Counted from the first letter of the stretch, positions 37,595-49,831 are shown. The stretch is 64,000 nucleotides of DNA from Biscogniauxia marginata (GCA_022695795.1 MU404074.1:62001-126000); one strand, 5' to 3'. Program-made: numbers and translations. The notes: generated by a model not told the origin, from the letters alone.

Positions 37595-39713
37595 GTCGGC
37601 GATCTTAAATGGGTGGATATGGATAACGCCAAAAAGAACAAAGGAGAGGGCAATCTTAGTTGAGAGGGTTCTAGGTTTGGGGGTACTTTCTGTGAACACC
37701 AGTTCAAAAGAAGACAAGAGAAACTGTGGTGTTTCTACAGAAGCAGTGCCTGAGGGCGGGAGGGGAGAAGCGAGACAAAAAAGAGAGAGGAAATCAATTC
37801 CTGTTGCCAATCATCAAGCATCAATTGCAATAAACAAACAACTATACAAATGAGCATTTACTACTCAATAGACACCCACAGCGTCACCCAACTGCAAGCT
37901 ATGCAACAAGATCAAAATTGATCCAGAACCCGTTAAACACGTTATTAATCCCCCTTCCTCTACCACCTCTAGCCCCTTTTCCTAGCCCCAAACCGTCCCA
38001 TCATCCTAGCTGCTCTGCCGAGACCGCAAACTTGCTCAGGCTTCTCAGCCTCGCGCCGTACAAGTACAGCGCCCGCCCAGATACTAACGATACCGATAGT
38101 GCCCAGGCCTCGTAGCAGGCAGATAACGCCGTCTTGGGCACGATGCGTACTAGCCTTACTTTCTCGAGCTCGTGCTCCTGGACTGCCTAGTACCGCTCCT
38201 CGGTGTTGAGCGCGGTGTCGGCGCGGCTTCCTGTCAGCGTTAGGGTAGCGCTGTACGGCGCTGGGTCTATAATAACGTCTTCGTTCTAGATCTGGATTTG
38301 GCCCTCCTCATCTTTGGGGCTTGTGACGGATGAGGCAGACGAGGGGGTAAAGCTTGACGGCGTCACGCCGAGCGAGTCTGACTTCGACGTCTCTAGCCAT
38401 GGATGGCTCTGGGAGTTTGAAGTCGGGCTTCTCTTCCGGATACTGGAGGAGGCGGTTCCCGGCGACGAGCCGGATGAACTGCTCTACTGGGACGTCACAG
38501 ATGAGAGTCAAAGACGGCCATTAGCTCGAGGCTACCTATGTTGGGCATATATATGTATACACTCGGAGTTTTACTAGCTCTCAGGTAATGCATGTAGTGA
38601 GTCAAAAGAATAAGAAACGCTTCGTCTTGATATATTGAATTAAGTCTGATGTTGATTAGTAGTAAGATGGGTCTACCGTCTATGTATAAAAAAAGGTGAA
38701 AACGGTTAAAAAGATCCAGCTCAAAGACCGTCGGCAGTTATAAATGTTGTTAAAGCGAAGTACGCATATTACTAATAGGAGGTGCCTAATATATACTCAT
38801 CAGGAACACGCATCTCTTACAAGGATTAATACCAAAGAGTTGTCTTTCCAGAGTTTGTGTTATCAGTTTCTGAGCACCGCTTAACTCCAGCTTCTCGGAT
38901 TTGGTAACATCCTAGGTTAGATTTTAATTTGTTTGCGGCTGAGGATAAGTCAGTATCATCAACCTGTGTCGTCTTGAATGGGTTTAGCAGCACTGTTTCC
39001 CAATCAATCAAGCTATGCATACCTATATAATGTGCATAAACTTTGGTGCTATCGCAATAACCTGATTTTGTAGCTTGGATGTGACCTCATATCTTAGCAT
39101 ATGTATACGTTGTGCCGTGTTTATAAATACCACGGTTACCTTAGGTACCTAGGTGGCTGTCTTGTATGCACATAAAGGCACTAGGTACCTATTATAATGT
39201 CAAAAATACAGCTCGTCTAGAGTAGCAGCCTATCTGGCTAAAGAAAACTCAAAACGGTTCTAAGAACTATGTGATGTTATCTAGGTACCTACCTAGCTTA
39301 AATATATCTCATCAGCCTCACTTCTCATAGTGATTGCTGATATCCTATATGCGGACCAGCATTGTAGAACAAATTAGTTCTGTTTGAGGTAAGAGTTTGT
39401 GTTCCAACGTCACAAACACTGAAAAGGCAGGCAACTGTGTTCCTAGAAGATTTCAGGAGCGCCTAGGTCATCTATAACTTGAAGCCTAGATGGGCAACCC
39501 CTTTTTCCCTTCAGAAAACGATATATTGCAAATCAAATATAACCCAATTCTAAGGAGAGTGCAAGTCGTCCTGATTCAAGATACAAACCATATTGGACAT
39601 GACCTACCTCGAATGAAAATTTATTATTATTATTGTTGTTAACAGCTGTAATGGTATTGGGGTATCGTTTTGGGTGAATTTTGATTGGACCATTTTCTTC
39701 CCCATCGGTCTAT
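37595..39713. other. Intergenic region containing a Ser-rich relic
   Basis: Apart from the relic at 38001-38519, this stretch is AT-rich and carries TAGGTACCTA-type motifs at 39141-39154, 39181-39190 and 39281-39296. No intact gene is seen. Confidence 0.6.
38001..38519 (-). pseudogene. Relic of a Ser-rich protein gene, TAG-interrupted
   Basis: On the reverse strand one frame runs from about 38519 to a TGA at 38003-38001, about 170 codons, broken only by three TAG codons (38486, 38288 and 38189). The first half is Ser/Thr/Pro-rich. The second half is protein-like (EDVIIDPAPYSATLTLTGSR, EHELEKVRLVRIVPKTALSA, LYLYGARLRSLSKFA). All three stops are one C-to-T change from CAG, which fits RIP at CpA. 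No family is recognised. It may be the C-terminal part of a lost gene. Confidence 0.45.
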
Positions 39714-41647
39714 CTAGGCTCGTATGGTCTCAAGAACGTGGCCCTGAGAAGGCTCTAGTATCGTCATTTGAGCTACTGACTTAGACTGCCCTTCGGCTGC
39801 GGTTGACTCTAGTTTTTGGACCTCTTGGACCAACGCCTGTACCTCTGCATCAACGGATATGCCTCTTCGTCGGCATCCCTCAATGATGAACTTGACTCTA
39901 GCATCCTTTGCGAGAACGCATCTCCTGATAATGGCCAACGCGGAGTCTTTGCACATCCATACACCATCCGGTGAGCCTGCTACTTCTAAAGAACTCATCA
40001 TGTCAATATATCTAAACGCCTGCTCGTAGTTGTCCTGCATTGCACAGATTCGGATGAGGTGATCGTAAGTGGTTTTGGTGGGTTTTATGGAGAAAGCCTG
40101 CATTTCTGCAAAAAGGAAGTTCATCGACTTCCTCGTCGTGCAATGACGAAGTAGCAGATGATAGGTTTCGATATCTGGCCCAGCTGTGCAGACCTGGCGG
40201 ATCGTCCGGTACAAGTCTAGGGCGGTCTTGACTCCCTGATGAATTTCGGTAGCTTCCAAAACGACATTAAAGGCAGCGCTTGGAACTTGGTATTGTAACC
40301 TAAGTTGATGTAATATTTCTAAGGCGTCTCGCGTAGCTGAAGGTGAATCACGAAGTATCTGGAATATCGATCGTGTGGCAGACAAATCTGGAGACAGGCC
40401 TGCCTTGGCCATGATACAGAGGATGACGAATGCTTTTCGAAGGTCATTTTGCTGGGTATGAACATGCACTAGAGCTTCGTAGTGATGTATGTCTAGTTTC
40501 ACACTGCGGGATGAGAGTAGCTGGACTGTGCGAAGGGCTAGGTCGATATCTCCATATCTCGATGCCGCATTGAGAATACTTAAAATGACGGCATCGGAAG
40601 GATTTAGAAAGCCGGGAGCCACCGACCGGTCCCATATGTACTTAATACCGGGGTAAAAAGCATCTCTGCTGAAGACATCAAGCAGGAATTGCCAAGCGTT
40701 TAGAGATATTGGCGCCTTGAGCACATCGGCTACCCTTAGACGATGTTTGAGAATCGCGAGAGTTTCGGGCTGGAAACCTAGACTGCCAAAAGTGTAGATG
40801 AAAATGTCGTAGAGCCACGGAGGAATATTGGTAGGGTTCTTGTTCATCTCTTCCAACCGATCTAGTGCGAGTTCGTATTGCTTGTCTCTCAAGAGCCCGA
40901 GGATGACACTTATTTCATCTTGCGGAGTCAGAGAGTACCATCGGTTTCTCATTTCAAGAAGAACTGCAGACCGGAGGGTATAATCGGGATGGACCGCTGT
41001 GACCTACGACTCGTTAGCCAACGGGCGATCGCCTGAACCATCAAAAGAGGACGCCCGACCTCCAAAATGCCCTGATAAATCTGGGGCGTCATGGGTATGC
41101 TCATGGACTCCATCTCTTTTAGAAGCTGACCGGCTACCTCGGCGGAGCCGTACTTCTTGTCGACATTGGCCTTGATTAAACTTTCGTAGAGGAGGGCATT
41201 TGGCCTTTGTTCTCTCTCCTTTACTAGGTATTCGATGAGCTTTACAATGGAGAAGTAGGAATCTTCAGCAGTCTGGAGCTCCCGAAGAGCAGCATAGATG
41301 GTCTTGGTAGGTATCCGATCTAGCTTGGTGCTAAAAGAATCTATGCCTTCGAAGAGAGCGCTTGGGATCCACGGGCTTCGCTTGGCTAAGCGTCTGAGGT
41401 AGGCAATGCGTGAGTTCTGGACAGACTCGTGATAGTTGCGACCATGGCTAATGCCCGAGTCGGATGCGACACAACGGTATTCTCTTCGGTATTGTCCTTG
41501 TGGACTAGAGGTGGTGGGACTGTGAGGAATGACGGGACGCTGGCGAGTAAGAGAGGAGAGGCTGAAGGGTTGAGTAAGCCAGGACACATCGACGGAAGGG
41601 CAGAGACATCGCCAGAGCCCATCGACCACAATGCGCTCCGGCGGCAT
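39714..41647 (-). CDS. Pentatricopeptide repeat protein, probably mitochondrial
   Basis: PPR proteins bind organelle RNA and act in its processing, stability or translation. Model: exons 41647-41060 and 41003-39714 with a 56 bp intron, giving 625 aa. The start MPPERIVVDGLWRCLCPS resembles the N-terminus of fungal mitochondrial PPR proteins, and Arg/Ser-rich residues follow as in a targeting peptide. The intron joins YQGILE to VTAVHPDYTLRSAVLLEMRNRWYSL, a continuity I recall for this family. Its donor is weak (GTCGGG); without splicing the gene splits into two overlapping frames. Helical repeats continue to about residue 560 (YGDIDLALRTVQLL, DLRKAFVILCIMAKAGLSPD, NYEQAFRYIDMM). The exact RNA target is unknown. 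Confidence 0.78.
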
Positions 41648-42403
41648 TGACGGATGCAATTCTATCGGCTTAGAGTTGCAAATGTATATCTGAAGAAGCC
41701 GAGTGTAAAACTGGATCCGTGAAGTGGGAGGGGCTGATTTTCGAGGCCGATTGCACCTGCGGGCCAGCTGGCTAGCTGGGGGGGGTGGTGTGTTAGTAGC
41801 GTTACATAAGCACAAAACTTACCGCATACACATTTACACAACATGATCTAATTCTATTTCAGAGTGTGGGTAAGTAACCGTTCCGTATTATACATTATAT
41901 TAGCTTCTCAAGTGATAGATAGATAACTGTGCTTTCAAAACATTTTTATTCTTTCTTCTTTTTCCGATATCCAACAGTCTATCTACTGCGAGAAGTTCCC
42001 GTCATGTCATACTGGGCATCGGCTGAGACGAACGCTGATATATTTCTACGCTCTCGAATTGCATAATAAGATAGTTGTTAGATTTGACGAGTTGCTGTCC
42101 AAAAAGTAGACATGCGGCAGTGTGTAGGTTAATAGCTTCATTATATTCCAGGCATCTTAAATCCTTGCTATCATGGCATCTTTCGGCCTCGTACCTCTAT
42201 TGCGTGCGTGACGTAACCGGGCCGGACTATACTAAGTCGGACTGGGGTATCTTGATAGGTAGAAGCCGTAGACAAGCTCTGGCTATATTCGGAGAACCTT
42301 GCAGACTGACTAGATTCTCTGTATCGTGGGCTGGCCGTTGCTTTACCATCAGGTCTTTGGCTGCGCCCCGGAAGGGAGAAAATCCACATGCGTCGTTGCT
42401 CCT
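41648..42403. other. Intergenic region upstream of PPR gene, downstream of Lsm4
   Basis: Should contain the PPR promoter and the Lsm4 3' UTR. Short frames only. Confidence 0.6.
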
Positions 42404-42962
42404 TCAAGCGCCCCGGCCTCTTCCTCGTCCTCTTCCCTGGCCTCGTCCACCACGCCCGCCCCTGTCGCCCCCCCTTCCGCCATGATCTCCCCGTTGCGGA
42501 CCGTGTCCCCCACGACCGCCTCTAAAGCCGCCTTGCTGTCCATGATGCTGTTGGTCTTTCGCGAGATCAATTATTTCGTCGGGGACTCTTAGATATTTGA
42601 TCTGCATCCATCATTAATAAAAACACGTTAGCATGGTAAATGACAACCTACATTGTTGCCCTTGACGTAGACTTCCGGAAGGCGCACGAACTTGTCAGCC
42701 TCCTGTGCCCAATTTAGCTATTGTAACACTTCGATTGTAGAAAACCAGCCGTACCGGACTTGTCTGCACCACCTCTTTCAGGGTCAGGTTCATCCAGGTA
42801 TCGCATTGTATTAGGTGGCCATTTAGGGTCTCTCCGTTCTTCAGCTCGACAAGCATAGGGTGGCCTTGGGCGGCGTTCAAGAGACCGAGAGGTAGCTAGG
42901 AGGAGATATGTTAGCACATGCCCGAGACTACCGATATGATTGATTCAGGATTGAAATACCAT
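42404..42962 (-). CDS. lsm4: U6 snRNA-associated Sm-like protein Lsm4
   Basis: Subunit of the Lsm2-8 ring (U6 snRNA, nucleus) and the Lsm1-7 ring (mRNA decapping, cytoplasm). Model: exons 42962-42960, 42895-42755, 42702-42652 and 42601-42404, giving 130 aa. The first exon is only the ATG, followed at once by GTATTT. Exon 2 gives [19 protein letters not shown] (Sm1 motif with [20 protein letters not shown]). Later exons give [13 protein letters not shown] and [12 protein letters not shown] (Sm2 motif). The C-terminus is an RGG/Gly-Gln-rich tail, as in fungal Lsm4, where it supports P-body assembly. All phases agree. Confidence 0.92.
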
Positions 42963-45671
42963 CGTGGAGAAACGTCACGTAGAGCTGTGCAGCGCGCGGA
43001 CTCGAATTTTGCAACAAGGAAATTAATCTTGGTTAACAAGGCTGACAGATATGATGCTGCAAGAAGCTGGAAGCTGGAGATTTTGGTGGGGCTGATGTTA
43101 CGTGGTTATGAGGTAGGTACCTAGGTACCTAGGTAGTGGACCTAACTACATATATCCATGTGAAAGCCACTTGGTTACTAGCCACAATATTTCGAGCCCG
43201 GCTGCTTTAGCCACAACCTTTGCGACGGACTGGACGGGAAACCCATCCATGGACGGTAGCTCCCGTCTGCTGATATTTTTTTTCTTCTGTATCGGTGGTC
43301 AAGTGGGCTTTAACAATCCATCAACGGCGCACGCTCGGCTCCGTATATCATCATCAATTTCGGCCTCGTCATGTAGGACCTAAATCGTCTTGGCAATTGC
43401 TTATCTCTTCTTTAACTTGTGCAACATTGTGATATAACCTTGAGACGATCTTCAGAAATTTACTTCTACACTATTGCATCAGCTTAATTATATCTCGTTT
43501 TCACACTACCTACCTAAGGTAGAGAGAGACGCAATACCTCATGAATTTGTTTCGTATCGTCATTATCTCTTGATCGTCCCATTTCCCTCTCTTGCGCTAG
43601 ATGCACATGACGCGCCTCTTGCAAAGTCCGCGGCCAGTTCCAGCTGGGTTAGAGGACTCGTCAGCTAGTTGAAGACGATTGGTCGATACCCATCACGATC
43701 CCTGCTCGATTACGACTTTTGAGGTGCATGACGAATTGGGCTTAGCGTACCCGCCGCTTTGCTCAGGCACGGCTCAGCCCATCAGCCAGGCGACTGAGGA
43801 TATATTTTATGTAGAATTTATGGAGAGGGAAACGGTCCGCAAAACGGTATGTTTATACCGTCAACGCGAGGCATAAGGTCCAGTAGGTTGTCACCACTTA
43901 AGTAAGGAAAGCAATAGAGCCTTTTTTTGCTCGTTCAGCAGCTGCCTTTAGTATCAATTTGCAATTTCTTTCCCCCTATCTCGTATAGTGATTGCTCTAT
44001 AGATATAGAATCTGCCCGCCTACATACATTTTGGTTGAATTGGTGGCCGAGATGCTTTGGACCCGTACAGCAACCTTTGTGTGTGTGTGTTGGTGTCATC
44101 CTCTCTGTCATCTACTATGACAGATGCAGTGTGTTCCGCCAGTAGAGGCGACGAATTTCACGGGTTGACTGAACGGCCGTCGATCGTCCGAGCCCTGAAT
44201 TCGACAGGTCCAACGTTAGCGGCCGCGGGAGGTATGGCAAGGCGTAAGGCAACATTCTTGATATATTAGCCTGCAGGTACTGCGTCTGAAACTGACTCTG
44301 AGCTCTTATGACATTGCGAAAGCGCGGATACATCTGGCAAGCTTCTCTGCACTTTCAAGGGGAACCGAATTGTAGTTGCTTGCCCGGATTCCTATGCGAC
44401 ACTCAAGAGGTTAGTATCACTCGTCTAGGACAAGATGGCTCGCGAGACAAAAGTAAGAATAGTTAAAGGGTTTATGAAATCCTCTGGGAGTCGCATACCA
44501 CCTAGAGAACGATGCCCCTTTAGCCAAGTTAATCCCTAGGCAGTACCCTCTTCTAGAAAGGCTCTCTCAGCGGCAAAGGTCCTAGAAGGCTGAGATATTA
44601 CAGATGGTAAAAAGCTTTTCTTTATAACTACCATGGTAATACTAGTTAATCAGAGGCTATTTTGGGCGCCAAAGAAGATAGCCGAGAAGTTTCTCACTGG
44701 AATCTTCCTTGTGAGGATATTCAAACTCTTATCGGCGACAACAATTGGGCCCTTTCCATTAGGCCCAGTGAGGAAAAATAAGTTAGCCTGCCATTTTGAT
44801 ATCTATAAACTGCTTCACGGTTCTAGAAGAATACAAGAATGAAGATAACTCGTTTATCATACAGCTGACGAAAGGTGATTTCAAGATGTCTGTTGAAATA
44901 TGCTGGAAGGGGTAATGAGAGCCTCTGGGAGAAGAGCCTTGGCGGCATCCTCGAGGATATCAGTAGGTAGCATTCTCGGACTCTGATACAGCAGATAGAA
45001 GGGAGTTGGGAGAACTATATACTGTTGACCAGTTACGAAGGAAGTAAGCTGAGCTTTGTACGTGTACAGCTTTCGCATATACCAAATCTGGGCACATGGC
45101 GATATTGGTGCGCTGTCATTGGGCATTTTCTAATATGTGGGTCCGTTTCGAATGAGACGGTCGCTTTTTATTCTGCGCTGCCCGTGTGCATTGACGGTTC
45201 CAATATTAGTGGCAGTTTCTTGGAAGTTGTGATATTTTATGCATACATCTGTGCTTATGCAAAAGAGGGTCTTGCTCAGGTCGAGCTCGGGCTAAAAGCG
45301 GCATTGCGATCCATCTTCAATAGGCTTGCGCAGCCACGCACGAGAACCATGTAGCTTTGTCATTTCCTGGGCGGAGCATTCCCCCTTCGTCAAGCTTATT
45401 CCCTCCTGATATGCCCGAACAAGTCTTGCACCGAACCCCCCACACACCGAGAGCAGGTAAGTACCGGGGCCTGGGACGCCTTATACCATCTGATATGTAA
45501 ATAGTCCATATTCCTCACAGCCCGTCACCTGTTGTTCTAGGCAACCACTTTTCCTCGAAAAGTTGCTTCTAAGGTTCCCCCCCTTCACCTGAACCCTCTT
45601 CTTTGTGTGCCAAGGCTATTTTTTGTTTCTCTGTTTCTTTCCATTCAAACACTCGCTGCCTGATCGAAACG
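42963..45671. other. 2.7 kb intergenic region
   Basis: The left end is the Lsm4 promoter. A strong palindromic TAGGTACC cluster lies at 43111-43136. Unrecognised short frames (44633-44842, 45025-45354) do not show domain signatures. The right end is CT-rich and probably the promoter and 5' UTR of the membrane protein gene. Confidence 0.55.
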
Positions 45672-47875
45672 ATGCGTGGCCTGTTAAAGGCCGCGTTGTT
45701 GCTGGCGCCGGCGCTGGCAATAGCGCTACCAACCAAACAAGAATATGGTGAGCCTTGGTCGATTTGTCGCCAAGAAGATGACTTTCTAATACGCTTTGCT
45801 TAAAGATAATGCTCCACATGCGTTGATCACGCTTGATTTCAATGGCAAATCAGACGATGGCCTTATCCCAGAAACAGTGAGTTGCGGGCAACAACGTTGA
45901 AAGACCAATACAAGACCGCAAACTAAGTCCAACCACTAGACCCTCGAACTCGGTGTCCTCGAGTCAGTGAGTCCTTGCGACTACGGAAACATCACCCTCA
46001 ATGGCCAGACCTTGGCTCAGGATGAGATTGGCATCGGGTCTGGTTCGATTACCACCGAACACGGCAACATCATCGTCGCCAATTGGAAGTTTACTTGCAT
46101 GCACTTAAGTAATGATGTTAAAGGACAGCTGATGACCTTCGATGTCGTCTACGTCGATGATAAGAAGGTTGAGAATGTTGGGTTTTCCGTCCGGTTCCAG
46201 CAGACGGCGCCAGTATCCGTCTTGTTCGTCGATGGGGCTGAATCTATCATCCAAACTCCTCAGCTCAGCCCCGCCAAGGGAGACACCCAGCACGCCGATG
46301 AGTTTTCGGCAGTCTTGGAGAACGAACTTGTTGAGTTGGAAATGATGAAACAGGAGCTCATGGCTCTCGAGCATTCGATTGCCCTGAAGGTTCAGTACAT
46401 ATCCGATAACTTCGGTTTCAAGCGCCCGGAGGAGTTGCTATCAGTCAGCGAATGCGACAGTCTGAAGTGTATCGTTAAAGCCGTGTATCATCGAGTAAAG
46501 GGAATGGCTAGCGAGCTCTACGGATCCGATGGCTTCGGGGGCCGACCGAGAAGACCACACTGGCCGTTCCGACCCCACGGCAAGGGACGACACGGCGACA
46601 GACCCCCTTTCTTCCCCCCTCAGCATCACGGCAACCACACTCATGGGAACCACACATTCCCTCCTCATCCACCACATGGCAAGCCGCCTCATTTCCACCT
46701 ACCCCCGCAGTTCTGTCACTGCCCTCCTCCGCCTCACGGACATGGCCCGCCCCCACCTCCCCCTGAAGGGCCTCCTCCACCATTTCATCATGGACCACAC
46801 ACGTGGCCTCCCCCTCCTGATGGACCGCCACCACCTGAATTCGGACACGAGAGGCCACCTCCACCTCCACCTTACCACGGTCCTCCACCGCCTGATTTCT
46901 ATGGCCCGGGAGAACCTCAGGACTATGAGTCTCCCTATGAGCCGCCTTTTGACGACAGTATGGTAAGCATGGAATCAAGCATTCTGCCTTAATTATTCCT
47001 TACTGATAGTTCTTTTAGCCACCACCACCGCCGCCGCCCCCATTCATGGATAAAGTTGAAAGTCCTTTGCACATGGATGAAGGTGGCGTTCCACCTCCGC
47101 CTCCGCCTCCGCCTCCGCATGGCCATGAGCGGCACCCCGGTCCGCCGCCACCGCCGCCACCCCATGCCCGTCCAGTGAGTACTCTGCAATACTGAATGAG
47201 TGATTCTCTAATGCGAGATAGCCGTTTGGTTTACGCCACCTCCTAGCCACTGCGCCCGTTTTTCATATACTGGTTATGATTATAGTTCTTGCATTGCTCT
47301 TAAGTGCTCTTCATACGAGATGTTTTTCTAAAAAGCGCGAGCAACGCCGTATCCAATGCGGCGATCGCCACTGTACTAGTCCTGCCTGGCATCACGACTC
47401 GGGCAGCCCTCAGCAGCTTACCGTCAAAGCTAAATATGCCGAATTCATTCGATGGCTTACAGAAAGCCTACGACGCCAAGAAATGGAGGACGAGGAGAAA
47501 GAGGCCATCATGAGACAGCTACATAGGTCAGACAGCGAGGAGGAGGATAACCTCTCCACCACTATGGAACAGGAGATAGCTCAGTTCCGTGCTGCGGCTG
47601 ATGTCGTCAGTGACCTAGTCTCGGCTGAGGAGGGGCGCTCTTACGTCTACCCAGGCGAGATACACCAGAGCCGCATTCCTACCCCCCCAAGCCCTATCTC
47701 ATCGCTTCCAGATTATGCCTCTGTGGATGACATCTTGCCTGCATACGAGGAAGACGAAGAAGATCCGCAATATGTAGTTGATGGGTTTGGGTATACTCCC
47801 GGAAGCTCGTATACTCCAAGTGACCTATCTGGTACAAGCCCGGACCTAGATGAGCATTTGGGACGGAAAGAATAG
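45672..47875 (+). CDS. Type I membrane protein, Pro/His-rich ectodomain
   Basis: Model: exons 45672-45747, 45806-45876, 45940-46962, 47019-47174 and 47222-47875, giving 659 aa with consistent phases. A signal peptide (MRGLLKAALLLAPALAIALP) is followed by a compact ectodomain with a few Cys (SPCDYGNITL, NWKFTCMHL) and a helical stretch (ELVELEMMKQELMALEHSI). A long His/Pro/Gly-rich low-complexity region then continues across an intron. One membrane segment follows (FHILVMIIVLALLLSAL), then a basic stop-transfer stretch and an acidic cytoplasmic tail with a PPSP motif. The last acceptor was chosen at 47220-47221 because it keeps a GTGAGT donor in phase. I recall proteins of this layout being conserved in filamentous ascomycetes, with unknown function; a surface or cell-wall sensor is a guess. 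Confidence 0.72.
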
Positions 47876-48739
47876 AAGGGTAACGCGGGTAACGTATAAT
47901 TTGCTAGACATAGGTATATATAACCCATGGCTACATATGGGTGGTGCATTGCGGATTCCTGTTCATTGTACATTATAAGCGCGCTCGAACTATGCTTATC
48001 AGGTCAAAAGCGAAATGACCTAGGAATTTAATACTAGAAAAGAACTTTCCAACTTATTCTTCACTTGCAAGTACTCTCTTCCAAAATACTTACACTGAGA
48101 TACAAACTTAAGTTATCTTAATACACGATATTTAATCCTGAATGATCGTTGTTAGCCATTCCTAAACTTTTAGTCCTATGCATGTGCCTGTCAGTATCTA
48201 CCATGAGAGGCCGAGCGCAAAGCGAATTAATATGCAATACTTAGTAGCAAATTCAAGTACCAACTCGCCGTTCTCCCCACGTCTTTGATACTTTCACCGA
48301 CTTATTAGGTACTAACAGTTTGGGTTCGGATCGGTTGACTGTGCCTCAGGCTGGCGTTCGGCCAACCAATTGTACGAATCCTCAAACCCTCGATGGCTGA
48401 CATAGCTGGGGGCTAAGAAAGCTTGATGACCGTGCTATATAAGGAGGTAGTGACACGTCCCCTCAAGTGGATGAGAAGATTCCCAGCCACAACACCAACC
48501 AGCTTCTACTATACTTAATTCAATGACTTAAGGTATCCCAAATCGTTATTGGCGGCTACTCAAAAAAAAAAAAAATCATTTCGGGATAGAAATTCCAGAT
48601 CCATAAGCTTTTTCCTCCCATAAAGCTTTTTGATCTCCACGTAACAAGCGCACTGGCCAGCTAGAGACAGCCTTGGGACTACCCGAGGGTTACTTCTGTG
48701 TCCCGATTTCTCCCCAGCTACTCCTTCACCCAACTAGTC
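47876..48739. other. Intergenic region
   Basis: Holds the 3' UTR of the membrane protein gene and the promoter of the next gene. A run of 13 A is at 48561-48573, and a TATATAAGG box at 48436-48444. No gene is seen. Confidence 0.6.
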
Positions 48740-49831
48740 ATGGCATCGGAGAAAGGAAAAGAAGCAAACCTTAGTGAAGGGCGGACTTATGGGGATGAGG
48801 TCGACCCTCCTCCATCATATGAGTCCTCTCGGCCGGGCCCGTCTAATGCCGCGGCGCCAAGTGCGCCGCCATCGGCAACGGCAGAAAAGTCCGGACACCC
48901 GGCGGGACCCACAGTGGAATCGCCCTTCGACTTCCCCTCGGGCGCCCCGAGCCCGCCATATTCCCCTCCGACAGCGTCTAGCGTCGGCGGGCCTCCTAGC
49001 TCCGGAACCCCCCTCCCCATCGCCATCCCGCAGATCCGCGCCGAAGGGACCGCGCCCTTCCTCCCGGCCTACCACCCGGCCCTCCTCAGCCACGGCATCC
49101 CGGCCTCCTCCTGGCGTTCCTTCCTCGACACGCTCTCCGCGTTCCTGAGCGCGCGCGTGTCGGAGCGCGCCGCGAGCCACGCCGCCGACGTGGCGAGGCA
49201 CGTCGGCGGCGTGCCGAAGAACCTCGGCAGGGAGACGCTCTCGCACGTCCGCGACGTCGGCCGCGTCATCGGCAGGGACGCCAGGGGCGGCAACCTCGTC
49301 GGCGCCAGCCTCGCCGCCGTCGTCGGCGCAGTCACGATCCCCGTCGCGGCCGCCCTCCGCGCGGCCGGCGCCGTCGCCGCCCTGCCCTTCGCCGCCGCCC
49401 GCAGGCCGCTGACCCCGCGCGAGCGCGCCCTGGCCTACGTCGCCGTCGCCGACCGCGACTGGTTCCGGCCCCGGGGCCTGCGCGCCCGCCTGCTCGACAC
49501 GCGCGCCCTCGCGTCCGACGTCCTCGGGGGAGGAGGAGCGGGAGGGGTCTCCGCCGAGCGCCTGCTCGACGCGGCGCGGGGCGCGGCCGTGAAGGGCGGC
49601 GGCCCCGCCGAGCAGCTGCGCGCGCTCGACGGGCATATCGCGCGCTTGGAGATCGAGGGCGATTCGGCGGTGGCGCGGCTGGATCTCGGGGCGAAGTCGC
49701 TGTGGTTGGTTATGGTGCCGGTGGGCGAGGAGGAGGAGGAGGAGGAAGGGGAGGACGACGAAGACCGAAATGGGGACGACGAGGAGGAGGCGGAGAGAAA
49801 GAGAAAGAGAAAGGCGAAGGTGAAGGCATAA
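48740..49831 (+). CDS. Conserved-looking protein of unknown function, GC-rich
   Basis: Single-exon frame of 363 aa from the first ATG (48740). The N-terminal 90 residues are Pro/Ser-rich with PPPSYES and PSPPYSPP motifs. A folded-looking part follows (PIAIPQIR, SWRSFLDTLSAFLSARVSERA, then an Ala/Gly-rich hydrophobic region NLVGASLAAVVGAVTIPVAAALR, which could be membrane-associated). It then reads RALAYVAVADRDWFRPRGLRARLLD. The C-terminus is acidic, then Lys/Arg-rich. The gene is much more GC-rich than its surroundings, with a strong third-position bias, which also creates a long antisense frame. I recall similar unknown proteins in other ascomycetes but cannot name a family. Confidence 0.65.
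   Translation: MASEKGKEANLSEGRTYGDEVDPPPSYESSRPGPSNAAAPSAPPSATAEKSGHPAGPTVESPFDFPSGAPSPPYSPPTASSVGGPPSSGTPLPIAIPQIRAEGTAPFLPAYHPALLSHGIPASSWRSFLDTLSAFLSARVSERAASHAADVARHVGGVPKNLGRETLSHVRDVGRVIGRDARGGNLVGASLAAVVGAVTIPVAAALRAAGAVAALPFAAARRPLTPRERALAYVAVADRDWFRPRGLRARLLDTRALASDVLGGGGAGGVSAERLLDAARGAAVKGGGPAEQLRALDGHIARLEIEGDSAVARLDLGAKSLWLVMVPVGEEEEEEEGEDDEDRNGDDEEEAERKRKRKAKVKA

Noticed and set aside
44633..45354. Short forward frames upstream of the membrane protein gene
   Set aside because: No recognisable domain, no linking introns and AT-rich composition.
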